Origin: Nothophaeocryptopus gaeumannii
Lineage: Eukaryota; Ascomycota; Dothideomycetes; Mycosphaerellales; Mycosphaerellaceae
Direction of reading: 5' to 3'
DNA: 64,000 nucleotides
NCBI GenBank assembly: GCA_031771865.1
Contig: JASISA010000041.1
Location: forward strand, 930,001-994,000
In this document: piece by piece, positions 1 to 9,214 of the stretch
Numbering within the stretch: position 1 is the stretch's first letter
Layout: each line of letters opens with the position of its first letter
Notes under the pieces: generated by a model
Told to the model about the DNA's origin: nothing
What the model saw: only the letters and a program-made list of their open reading frames with translations
Database searches by the model: none
Program-made: the position numbers and the translations under genes

Positions 1-692
1 CGAATCAAATGCTGGAAGTACGTGTAAGATGCTTCGACGTCAAGCTGTTGTCGAGGCGTGTCTTTGTATAATGAGACAACGGGGCACCAGACACCTGCGG
101 GCACTGCTGTTGGCCAGGTAGTAGACATTGGGAAGCCTGGCACGTTCGAAGGGTGTGAAGGGTTTAGTCCAGAGCATGAACTTCTAGGCACCTTACAATG
201 GAAGCTCTCCATGAGAGCAAGCGATGCTAGCAAGTACCCGCATCGGATCATGTTCGAATTCCTCTTCGGTTCATCGATGCACCGCACCATGCGTGTGGAC
301 GGCGGAGAAGGATCCGCACCGGCGACGACCTTTCCGATGCTGTGTCGCGTCGGCAATTGATCTTGCGCCATGATCGGAGCACAAGATATCCTCTAGGAGA
401 ATGTGGTTCTGCCCGCGCCGTGATGAGCTATGCAGTGGATCGTGATGGGAACATGAAGGGAAGCATCGCGATGACTGAGAAGATTCGGGTAAGCTCGAGG
501 GATGCATGGACTTAGTCTCGCCTCAGGCACACAGCAAAGTGACGGCAGGCACGATGATCACGCAAGTGCTCTCAATTGATGGTCTAGGCAATACAATAGA
601 AGGGTATCATAGTCTATACAACAAGACGCCTCCGCTGGGCGCCATCATAACACAACGCTCGAGATGCTTTTCAAGGGATGACACGCCGAATC
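1..692. other. No gene recognised
   Basis: Short open frames of up to 100 codons exist on both strands, but none has a recognisable domain, a consistent start context or a plausible intron structure. The right part would be the 3' flank of the cis-prenyltransferase gene, which ends at 693. I see no RNA gene or repeat. Confidence 0.4.
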
Positions 693-1787
693 TTAGGCCG
701 TCTTGATGCCACCTTTCCCCTCGGCCAGGAGTTTCTTCTGCCTCCATTGCCATTCGATAAGAACCGGCAAGAAGTGCCAGAGGTCAAACTCCGGCCACAA
801 TACGTCTAAAAATTTGATCTCTGTGTCTTCATGACACTGCCAGAGCATGAAGTCTGACAACCGGTGCACGCCAGATGTTCGAATTAAGAGGTCGAGAGGT
901 GGTGCATCAGAGGTGTATGTGTTCTTCGTCAAAGTCTCGGCTGTGATAGTCTCAGGGTCGGGGAGATTGCTAGGTTTCGTTTCTGTCGGCTTCAGCACCG
1001 GCGATGTTGAGTACGATGTCTGTGATGAGGCCGGATTGAGGTTTGATGAAGCTTCCAAATCCTGATCCGATACTGATGCGGAATCTGCATCTGACGCTGT
1101 AGTTGCGGAGTCTTGGACATGCTCTTCTTCAGCAACAGCAGGTAGTTGCCTTGTCAGAATGTTCCTCTGAATATGCGACTCGCTGAAGGGCCTCTTGAGT
1201 GAAGGTCGGCTGGAGGGTCTGCTGAAATCCCGGACAGTCTCACGTACACTATGCGTGATCTCTTCTCTGCCAGTGTAAGGGAAACAGACATTGAGCACCG
1301 CACTGTCGTTGTGTTTCGTCATCTCCACAGCAAGATCGATTTGCTTCTGGACATCTTCCCGCATCAGACTCCTGTCGCCCAGTATCCTCACACTTGCCCC
1401 ATATCGGTCCAGTAGTTCTCCATGTTGGCTCAATTGTACCAACTTGGTCTTGGCCATGTCCATCAACCCGTCCACCTCGTACTTGCTCCTCTTGAAGTTC
1501 TCAATGCTGAAGGCATAAATTGTGACCACACGGACTCCGCTCTTGTAGCAGACTTCGAGTATTCGCGCCAGCGCTTCGAAGCCCATATTGTGCCCTTCTA
1601 CAGTTTCCACCTTGCTCTTCCGCGCCCAGCGCCGGTTCCCATCCATGACAAAGGCAATGTGTTCTGGTATTGGCCCGCATTTTAGGCTGCCAATGAGCAG
1701 CTCCCGGATTCTCTGGACGCCCCATTCGACTGGAGGCAGAGATAGTGCCCAGTTGCGCAAGTGTGCGCTGTGTGCCATGGTCGACAT
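693..1787 (-). CDS. Dehydrodolichyl diphosphate synthase (cis-prenyltransferase)
   Basis: This 364-residue single-exon protein belongs to the UPP synthase family, which in eukaryotes adds isopentenyl units in cis to farnesyl-PP to make the dolichol backbone for ER glycosylation (Rer2/Srt1 in yeast). Seen directly: the family signature HIAFVMDGNRRWA near residue 43, with the catalytic Asp and the phosphate-binding Arg pair, then YAFSIENFKR, and near the C-terminus LLIRTSGVHRLSDFMLWQ with the RTSG...RLS diphosphate motif. Between these lies a Ser/Thr/Pro-rich insertion of roughly 100 residues (about 195-300) that bacterial enzymes lack and that makes the protein longer than the usual 250-340. 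The ATG at 1787 is used because the frame begins there and the family N-terminus follows. No introns are needed. Rer2-like and Srt1-like types cannot be told apart here. Confidence 0.93.
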   Translation of the reverse strand: MSTMAHSAHLRNWALSLPPVEWGVQRIRELLIGSLKCGPIPEHIAFVMDGNRRWARKSKVETVEGHNMGFEALARILEVCYKSGVRVVTIYAFSIENFKRSKYEVDGLMDMAKTKLVQLSQHGELLDRYGASVRILGDRSLMREDVQKQIDLAVEMTKHNDSAVLNVCFPYTGREEITHSVRETVRDFSRPSSRPSLKRPFSESHIQRNILTRQLPAVAEEEHVQDSATTASDADSASVSDQDLEASSNLNPASSQTSYSTSPVLKPTETKPSNLPDPETITAETLTKNTYTSDAPPLDLLIRTSGVHRLSDFMLWQCHEDTEIKFLDVLWPEFDLWHFLPVLIEWQWRQKKLLAEGKGGIKTA

Positions 1788-2789
1788 TGCAGTTGAAGTG
1801 GTAATTGTTGAGAAATACGTACAGCGGCTGGGAAGAAAGTGGAAGTGTGGCTTCAGTTAAGTCAATTGCATCGGGTGGCTGTGTAGTTGAGGTGTCCCAA
1901 GAGAATGACACGTATGAGATTGATACTTCATCAGCTGGCAGAGCGTGGCTGAGGAGATGCGTGAGGTGAAATGCGTAAGCTGGCCTTGGGTTCACAAACG
2001 AGCAAGTAGGTAACTTGGAAGCTGGCTGTACTTGTGCCTGAGGCTCGGTATCGGCAGGGGCTGTGGACCCTGGCGCATTACGTAGCTGGAACTTTACTGG
2101 AGCATATCGCGCTCGCGTTTTCCCATCACCACCAACTTCGCTTCGACTGCTCGTCTACCTTCTCCAGAAGAGCTCGCATTTGACCCCAATGCTGCCCAAT
2201 GCGGTATCAGCTCGACATACATGAGAGACATCACTGTCAAGGTTGGACAGGATCGAAGCTTCACAATGGCCAAAGATGACATGGCCAAAGATGACAGCCA
2301 CTTCTGTGAGCAGATAGAACAAGATGAGTGTACTCACAGGCCTTGGCCAAGGCTCGATGTTGATCCACCTGCTTCTGGATCTTGAAAAATGCAGTAAATC
2401 GAAGTCATTCCAACCCGACCGAATTCCAGACCGCTGCGAGAACAATCCTGTGCAGATGGCCAAACGCACCATGAACTGTTAGCAGCCTATACCAACGTCT
2501 CTGGGCGCTGCAGACCAGCGAGAAGGAGATACTACAAGCCATACCTCTTGAGATCGGTGCCTACTACCGGGAAGAATCCCTATGAGGCCTCCTCCTTTTG
2601 CCACAACCTTGGCGCATACATTCACCGTCGCAATGCGGACAACCTCCTCACGCATCAAACGACTTCCTCAGAATGGACCTTACGGCCTGTTCCCATCTGC
2701 TTTGATACTAGCCTGCAGGTCTAGCGATTCTTCCTACGGTGAGTGTACTACGGAGAAGCCGTTCCGAAGTCATTGCAGTCTTCAAGCAA
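1788..2789. other. No intact gene recognised
   Basis: Upstream flank of the cis-prenyltransferase gene. Several 60-160 codon frames overlap here but show no family signature. The right edge leads into the transporter relic at 2790-3140, and its reading frame can be followed back to about 2582, though I cannot recognise the protein before about 2800. Confidence 0.35.
2266..2295 (+). repeat. Perfect 15-bp tandem duplication
   Basis: The 15-mer ATGGCCAAAGATGAC occurs twice back to back with no mismatch (2266-2280 and 2281-2295). The unit is a multiple of three, but no coding frame here is convincing. It is most simply a recent replication-slippage event. Confidence 0.8.
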
Positions 2790-3140
2790 CGAGATATATC
2801 TTATGCCCCATTCTCCTTCTCTACCCTGTCTTGACATACCTTGGTGTCGTCTCCGTCTGGCTTTGCATGCCAGAGACCAAAGTGAGCGACTTGCGCTCAT
2901 GACCTCGTTTTCGATGACTTCGCTGACAGACTACAGGGCCGATCCATTGAATCTGTGGACGATCTTTTCCGCCATCTCTAGTGGATGATATGGGAGCACG
3001 CTTGCCCGAAGGAAGAAGACAAATTCAGGAGGGACGTCCAGGAGAAGATGACGGATGTCAAGTCTGTTGAGCCGGATACTGATGATACTCACGGTAAGGC
3101 GGCGCACACTGTTGCGACCAAGAAGGTCGAGAAAGCGTGA
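2790..3140 (+). pseudogene. C-terminal relic of an MFS sugar transporter
   Basis: The frame ending at 2881 reads a hydrophobic helix (LLLYPVLTYLGVVSVW) followed by CMPETK. After a canonical 55-bp intron (2882-2936; GTGAGC donor, CTGAC branch, TACAG acceptor) it continues GRSIESVDDLF. Together this gives the PETKGRSxExxDxLF signature that follows the last transmembrane helix of fungal sugar/proton symporters. A TAG at 2979-2981 then stops the frame, yet the same frame continues to 3140 as a charged tail (KEEDKFRRDVQEKM) that looks like a normal cytoplasmic C-terminus. The 11 or so upstream helices expected of a roughly 500-residue transporter are not visible. I read this as the remnant of a deleted gene. 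The alternative is that the TAG is the true stop and the 5' part is too diverged to see. Confidence 0.65.
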
Positions 3141-3850
3141 AAAGATGTCGTTGCTGCTTGGCGGTGGAGCCTTCATGTCGTGACGAGCATACGCCAGTCA
3201 ACTCCCTGCTTGGCCGATAATGGCGTTAGCAACGTGTAGAAGTTAGATGGTTCAGCAGTTGAAGAGGAGTTACCCGACCAAAAGTCCTCACCTAAGGCCG
3301 TTCAAACTTTATGCGAGCTTATCAGATCCGATCAGTGATCGGATCAGCGTGCATTCTGTGGATTCTCGAAGGCCCGTTCTTGGGTGTTCGGCTTCAATTC
3401 GGTAGCAAAGAATAGAAATTTCAGGGTGAACAACCATCGCGCGAGAAACTCTTCAGAATACAATGCATCTTGTTTGGTAGAAGGGAAATCCCACGATGCT
3501 CAACTGTGCGGTGTATCATGGCGGGATGCCGTCTCGTACCGAACATCGGCGCGTTCCTGGGCCCTTTGTCCCGATTTCTCAGCACTTCGCGTTGACGTCG
3601 CTGGCATCGACCTTCATTCTCATGTCCGACAAGACACCTTCAACATCAATTATCGACACGGCCTCGGTCTCCAGCAAGACGCGACCAGGGTAACTCCATA
3701 TCCAATTGAGCTGGGGTAGCTATGATCCTCGCAAGGCGGCAGCAGATATCACCAAGCATGTGACAACAGCGGACTCCCGATCTCGCGCGACCAAATCATA
3801 CGACACCCGCATCTTCCGAATCATCCAATATCGGCTGGACTGCCGCCATC
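3141..3850. other. Probable upstream region of the 3851 gene
   Basis: Apart from the palindrome at 3325-3345 I see no gene. Frames on the plus strand (for example 3384-3719) lack domains and start context. The region would contain the promoter and leader of the gene that begins at 3851. Confidence 0.4.
3325..3345. promoter_or_regulatory. 21-bp palindrome, possible operator-like site
   Basis: Two perfect 10-bp arms, GATCCGATCA and its exact reverse complement TGATCGGATC, are separated by a single G. The core CCG-N9-CGG has the form of an everted Zn2Cys6 target. It lies about 505 bp upstream of the first ATG of the gene starting at 3851 and 185 bp beyond the transporter relic. The symmetry is seen directly; any regulatory role is inference. 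Confidence 0.45.
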
Positions 3851-5695
3851 ATGGACGCAGTAGAGGTGGGCAGACTGGTCACACAACTGTCAGCCGGCTT
3901 TGAGGCGCTTCAAGATGAATACCATGACCTGTACAACCAACACCGGAACCTTGAGAGGAAGCTCAAGACCGCAAGAGGTCAGGTATGATACACAAGTCCT
4001 CACTCTATATCGAATACGCGCACCACTTCACGCGACATCCACGGCCCGGGCCTTTTCACATGATGAGACATCTTTTAGCTCTAGATCTGTAGCCGTCTTT
4101 GCGGCGTTGACGGACTTTCAAATTGACTCTGACTTCCTATTTGCCTGTTTGCTTGCATATACCATGATTATCGCGACGCAATCAGTCGACTGACGTATGC
4201 CAAACAGTACAACGAACTGGCAAAGCTTTACGGCTCCGAACAGACCACGACTCCGCCCCTAAGCCTCTCATCCTCGCCCGCTCTGCCGAAGGAAGACACG
4301 TTCGCTCCCCAAACCGCATCAGACATACTCGAGTCCAGGTCGAAACAGGAGAGCGCGAACAAGGTCAGGACTGCCATCGCAGCTGCCAAGACTCTCGGGC
4401 GCGGACTACCAGTGGCCTCGGACTCCGGCGCGACACATGGCGTGAAGATCTGGTCCGGCCCATCAGCCGATAGACCAGACGGCTCAAGCTCGATGATGCC
4501 ATCCATAGCAGAGTCGCCCCTCGAGCAAGACTTCACCGTAGAAGGCAGACCAAGTCAGCTCGGCTGCCCATTTGCGAGCATGGCGCGAAAGAAGTTGAGT
4601 TCGCATGCGGCGAGCGTGCTGAGCAGGTACAACCAGAACGGTAGTGTCGCGGGCACTGCAAGTACACCTCTGAGCAATGCAAGCCGCGTGAATGGGAGGG
4701 AGAGCCTGTCGCGACGCCAAAGCAGAAGAGCGAGCATGGTGGACCCCATCAAGGCTGAGATGTGCGGGATGTCAGACCATGAGTGGACATCACCAATGGA
4801 GAAGGCGCCGAGCGTCAAGGCTCCCAGTAGAGGACCGACTGAAAGGCAGATAGAGAACGCTGAGGTCGGCGTATGCCCGATACGCTTCATTGACCAGCAC
4901 TCGCCTGAGGAAGTCGCGACCTATTTCGAGAACCACAAGCATGAGCTACCTCGAAGCCATGAGGTCTGCGTGATGCGATATCAGAGCAATGAAGAACAGA
5001 TCAAGCAATTGGACGCAAAATACGGTAATCTTGTATCCATGATCCAAGGCTTAGGTCAGAAACATAAAGAGATGCTGCCCGAAGAACCCGCCGACGCTGA
5101 TGACGAGAATGACATGGAGCCTGACCGGCAGAGCGACGAGAAGATTCGGCAGTGGGCCAGCAGTGTGAGCGCGCACGCACCTGAGGCTGGCACCGAGGAG
5201 GCATCAGAGGATCGATTGCCTCACTTTGAACGGCCGGTCCGGGACATTCGCGTCGGCGAGTCTCCTAGCAGACCTTGGGGCATTCACATACCTGCGCAGT
5301 ACCTGGAAAAGGCCGGAGAAGAACAAGAAAGCGAACCGGCGCAAGTGGTGCTACCAGCAGCGGAAGCGACAATTTCACAGCCACAAACCGCGAAGAAGCC
5401 CGGCAAATGCCCTTTCGACCACAACGCCTTGAACATTATGGGTATGGGCAGCTCTGCGTCTAATCCTCATAAGCCGGCAATGAAGGATTCCGCCTCGAAG
5501 CCTGATCCTACGGCAGAAGATTATATTCAGCAGCCACGGCCGGCGGCGGGCAAATCAAAGACAGCCGAGTCGTCTCGCCGTGCGGAAGAGAAGCCATCGC
5601 CGCCAATCATCATCAACGGTCCTGTCTTCATTGGGTACAGCCCAGAAGACGCGATTAGGATTCTCAGAGAAGGCGGAATCAAAATGAATCTGTGA
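3851..5695 (+). CDS. Conserved fungal protein of unknown function with CPF/CPI motifs
   Basis: Two exons are proposed: 3851-3982 (ATG GAC GCA...) and 4208-5695, joined in phase 0 across a 225-bp intron, giving about 540 residues. Exon 1 and the start of exon 2 encode a short heptad-like helix (GFEALQDEYHDLYNQHRNLE...) continuing into YNELAKLYG, so the N-terminus is probably a coiled coil. Three Cys-Pro elements follow: CPFASMARKK, VCPIRFIDQHSPEEVATYF and KCPFDHN. Between the second and third lie a well-ordered block (HKHELPRSHEVCVMRYQ...YGNLVSMIQGLG) and acidic, Pro/Ser-rich linkers. The C-terminus ends with PVFIGYSPEDAIRILREGG. The CPF...H elements could bind zinc or another cofactor, but I assign no function. 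I recall similar proteins only as hypothetical in other Pezizomycotina. The intron is long for this window, so exon 1 is less certain than exon 2. Confidence 0.7.
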
Positions 5696-8025
5696 GGGAA
5701 GAGAGAATTAGAGAATATGCAGAGGGGTTTATTGATGCAAGGATATCCCAAGTGGACGGTACTGGTGTTTGTGCTTTTTCTACTGCTGCTGCGTTTTGAG
5801 CGAATGAATGAGATGTCATGATTCATGAACTGTGCGTATGGATGAGGAAGGACTTTTAAGCTTAGTGATCGCGATTTGAGGTTGTGTAGGAGGAAAGATC
5901 GCAAGAAGGTCAATGGTAGTGGTGAGGCGATATCGTGATGGCGATTCAAGAGAAACCTGTACCTGCCGATGAGGCGTACCGACTCTTTCAACGCGGTATG
6001 GATCATGCCAGTTCCAATCTCCGCCGATCATCTGCGTGCCGCTCAACTTCACTGAGTGCATGAGATGTGTGATGTGCCTCGCAGGATTGATCAGCCGGAA
6101 GTAAATCTCCGTAATAATGTTCCTGATCTTGAGCGCCGCATATCTTCATCATTTGGTCAGTGTGCCTGCCCTGTTGGGGAGCTGCAATGCGCCATGGCAT
6201 GCAGGAGATGACCATTTCGAACGCGCTGAATATGCAATGCAATACACAGACTATCGTAGCTTGAGTTTCCGTCTTTTGGGAGAAGGCTAGCCAGATGACG
6301 ATCGGAGGTTGAGAAGTGAAGTGTACTTCCTCAACTTTGAATTGGTTGTGTGTACATGTGCGAAGGAGCATATTGCTCGCCATGAGAAGGCGTGAGGGTT
6401 CAAGACGGTTGAATCGGTTAGAAAGAACAGTGTTCACGGTGAGAGTGGATCAAACAATGACAGGATGTTGAGCAGGGCTTCGTGACTATGGCGTGGTTTG
6501 GCTCTGCGAGGAGTGAAGCTGCCTGTCGGCGAGGCCCTCAGATCTTTCCTGGCTTAACGTCATCTTTGAGATCGCTCTCCCTTGCGTGAAGTGAAGTTGT
6601 ACATCATCCACTTGCCTGACAGGCCGCGAAGTGGTGAGACGCTGCAATGCGTGTCAGTGTTCGCATGAAGGTGATTTACGTTACAGCATGAACGGTGAGG
6701 GCAATATGGTGAGACGCTGCTACCTTCTCGGCCGTTCGGCATTTGCATGAAGACGACGGGGTGATGTGACGCTTCCTTAGCAGCATCGAGATGGTCGAGA
6801 TGGGTCTCGATGGCCATGATCTTTCTCCTTGCGACTCTGATACAGCATGGCCATCACGAGGTCGTAGCGGAATGGATTTGCAGTCCCAAACCGCTTGAAT
6901 GGAAGCCGTAGTTGCTATTCCAGGCTCTTCAATGTCTCAAATGCCAGGTGGCCGCCACTGGAATGAAGGTACTGTCTCAATGCCAGGTGGCAATGGTATG
7001 TGCATATCTCTGCGTTCTGTCCCATGAACCATCTCCACGGCGATTCTGGCTTCAAGAAGAGACGGTCGCTTGGGAGAGAGATAGTCTGCTGAATATCAAG
7101 ATTTCATCCCTGCATCAAAGCTGGTCGTCTCCTGCGGAGCTTGTGGCAAAAGAGCCTAGTCCAGCATCAGCATGCTGTGAACCGTGTGAATGCCCACAGC
7201 GGTTGTTCGATGGATCCCTTTCTTCCTCAACGGCAACCACTTCTCCAGATTGGTGGTGACATTCTGACAGCTCGCATGAATGCCTTGTGCTGCTTAGTTC
7301 GACTCCATCATCACTGCATCAGTAACAAGAATTGTGCATGCATGATTGCATTAGCTGCCAGGTTTATCGGACTCTACTACTTGCTGTGCCGACTTGCGAC
7401 TTGCGAGATGAAGTTGAGATGCCGTTGATGGACAAGTGGACAAAGACGGGCCGAAGTCCTCCAACGGTCCACTTGGATGAATCCGGCTGCTCGCAAACAT
7501 CTCATCTCTTTACTGTCCTCCGAGGACTGTTCCGACGAACTGCTGTGGCCCGTGCGGACTGAGAATTGGATGAATGTAGTGTTTAGCGGCTGCTTCGTGC
7601 AATCAGAACGTCGGATTCGAGAAGCATCCCAGCTTCGCCGACGAACGCCGTCAGCCCACGAGTTTCAATGAGATCTGTAACACTCGCTTGGTGTGCAAAG
7701 CGAAGTTGGATGTGCTGTGGGAACGAGCATGAATCAGTGTGATGTATCTGCCCAGACTTGCAGTTCATCATCGAGCTCCCGTCATATCGGCGTAATATAG
7801 AGTCAGGGGGTGATAACCTCAAGCTCAAAGTTGAGAAAGAAGCTATCCAAGAAAGGCGTTGTCTGGCTTCCGCGAAGGTTTCAGATGACGAAGTCAATCT
7901 TGAACAAGAATTTCGGCAGCAAACCTTGTGAGATCCTCTTGCCGCCGGAGAAAGTTTAAACTCCAGTCCACGCAAGAAGGCGACGACGTCGTTTGTACCA
8001 CAGAAATCCACCCCCTACAGGCAAC
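5696..8025. other. No gene recognised (2.3 kb)
   Basis: The first few hundred bases are the 3' flank of the preceding gene. Open frames of up to 159 codons occur on both strands but have no domains or splice logic. Two short direct repeats are present: TGGTGAGACGCTGC at 6632-6645 and 6707-6720, and GTCTCAA(A)TGCCAGGTGGC twice between 6930 and 6995. I see no RNA gene. Confidence 0.4.
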
Positions 8026-8502
8026 ATGCCTCCTTCCCACATGAACGGCGGATTCAACCATCTCCTCGGTCGTCACAGCCAGGTGAATAATGTTGCTGGC
8101 TCGGACGGCCGTTCTGCTCCGCCGAAGAAGCTACCGCAGCACCTCCAATCTCATCAGCGTATGCTGTCCTACGACACACCACCCCTTGTCTACCGGACGA
8201 GTCAGGAGCAGAATTTCGATCCGTATCGTGTACTCGGAGCAGGTGCGCTTGTAAGCTGCATCAAGCGACCTGCGGTTCCGCGTACGGCACGCCGCATGCT
8301 CGAACAGGCAGGCTTCCTCCGAGAGCGAACAGAAGCCGCAGGTCGCAGCAATTTTATGCAAGCCGAGCTTGGTCTATTAGAAACGTGCAGACACGAGAGC
8401 TCGGAGACCAAAGTAGAAAGCCAGGCGCCAAGCGTCGCCGATATAGTATCAACCTCCACTTCACCTCATTCTCCTGCGACCTTGGCACGTCCGATACGGT
8501 AG
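8026..8502 (+). CDS. Hypothetical protein, 158 residues
   Basis: The ATG at 8026 sits in a good fungal context (GGCAACATGCC) and opens a frame of 158 codons. The product begins MPPSHMNGGFNHLLGRHSQ and is rich in Pro, Ser, His and Arg, with no signal peptide, membrane helix or known domain. A possible donor (G|GTAGGC) overlaps the stop, so a further exon may exist. Composition and length make a chance ORF possible; the start context is the main support. No function can be suggested. Confidence 0.3.
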   Translation: MPPSHMNGGFNHLLGRHSQVNNVAGSDGRSAPPKKLPQHLQSHQRMLSYDTPPLVYRTSQEQNFDPYRVLGAGALVSCIKRPAVPRTARRMLEQAGFLRERTEAAGRSNFMQAELGLLETCRHESSETKVESQAPSVADIVSTSTSPHSPATLARPIR

Positions 8503-9214
8503 GCACCTTGTGGGTTTTGTCCGCAGTGGCTGTGTATCTATCTGTTCATCCACCATCACAAGCACTTCTCAGCGACGAGGTACACACGTGTCAGCGCAAC
8601 CAGCTTACGCGAGTCGGACACGACGCGATGAGTTGATGCACCCGAGCCGAGCGCTTCTGCCGACAGGGCCGAAGCAGGCCAGGGTCGAAGCAGGCCAGGC
8701 CAGTATCCTTGATCAAAGGATCTCACAACTAGGGGTGTTCTCCAAGGATAGTCCCTGGGCCCTTTGGAGGCGCTTGACATGGATGCTGCGAGACGACGTG
8801 ACGTTGGGAACGGACAGCCACAGTAGTCAGTGTGGCGTGGGTTTTGATTCGGAAAGTAGCTCCATAGCGAATGCATTAGCAAGTCGCTGACCTGTTCGAG
8901 AATATATTCCCGCAAGATGGATGAGCAGCAGCTACTGATCGATGTCTTACTTCGATGGTCTAGATCTATGGCCTTGCAGTCCAATCAACGGAATCCAAGA
9001 ATGTCAATGTACTCTCAATGATGGTAAGTACGCTCGTCAATGCGATGTAATAACGCCCAGTGCTGCAGCTTGTAGCTGCGATGTAATGTATGCGCAATGC
9101 ATATGCACGTGTCTATCCGCTGTCCCCCAAGGGTATCTTGTCGTGAAATCAATTTAGATAGCGAGATTGTAAACGCCACCAGATAGCAGTGAGTAATTTC
9201 GAATGTCCGGCATT
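8503..9214. other. No gene recognised
   Basis: This stretch contains no convincing coding frame. The right part is the 3' flank of the amylase-like gene that ends at 9215. A near-perfect short duplication (GAAGCAGGCCAGG twice, about 8671-8699) is the only structure seen. Confidence 0.4.

Noticed and set aside
6632..6720. Two copies of a 14-bp direct repeat
   Set aside because: Short, dispersed, with no other similarity around them; could be chance or minor slippage.
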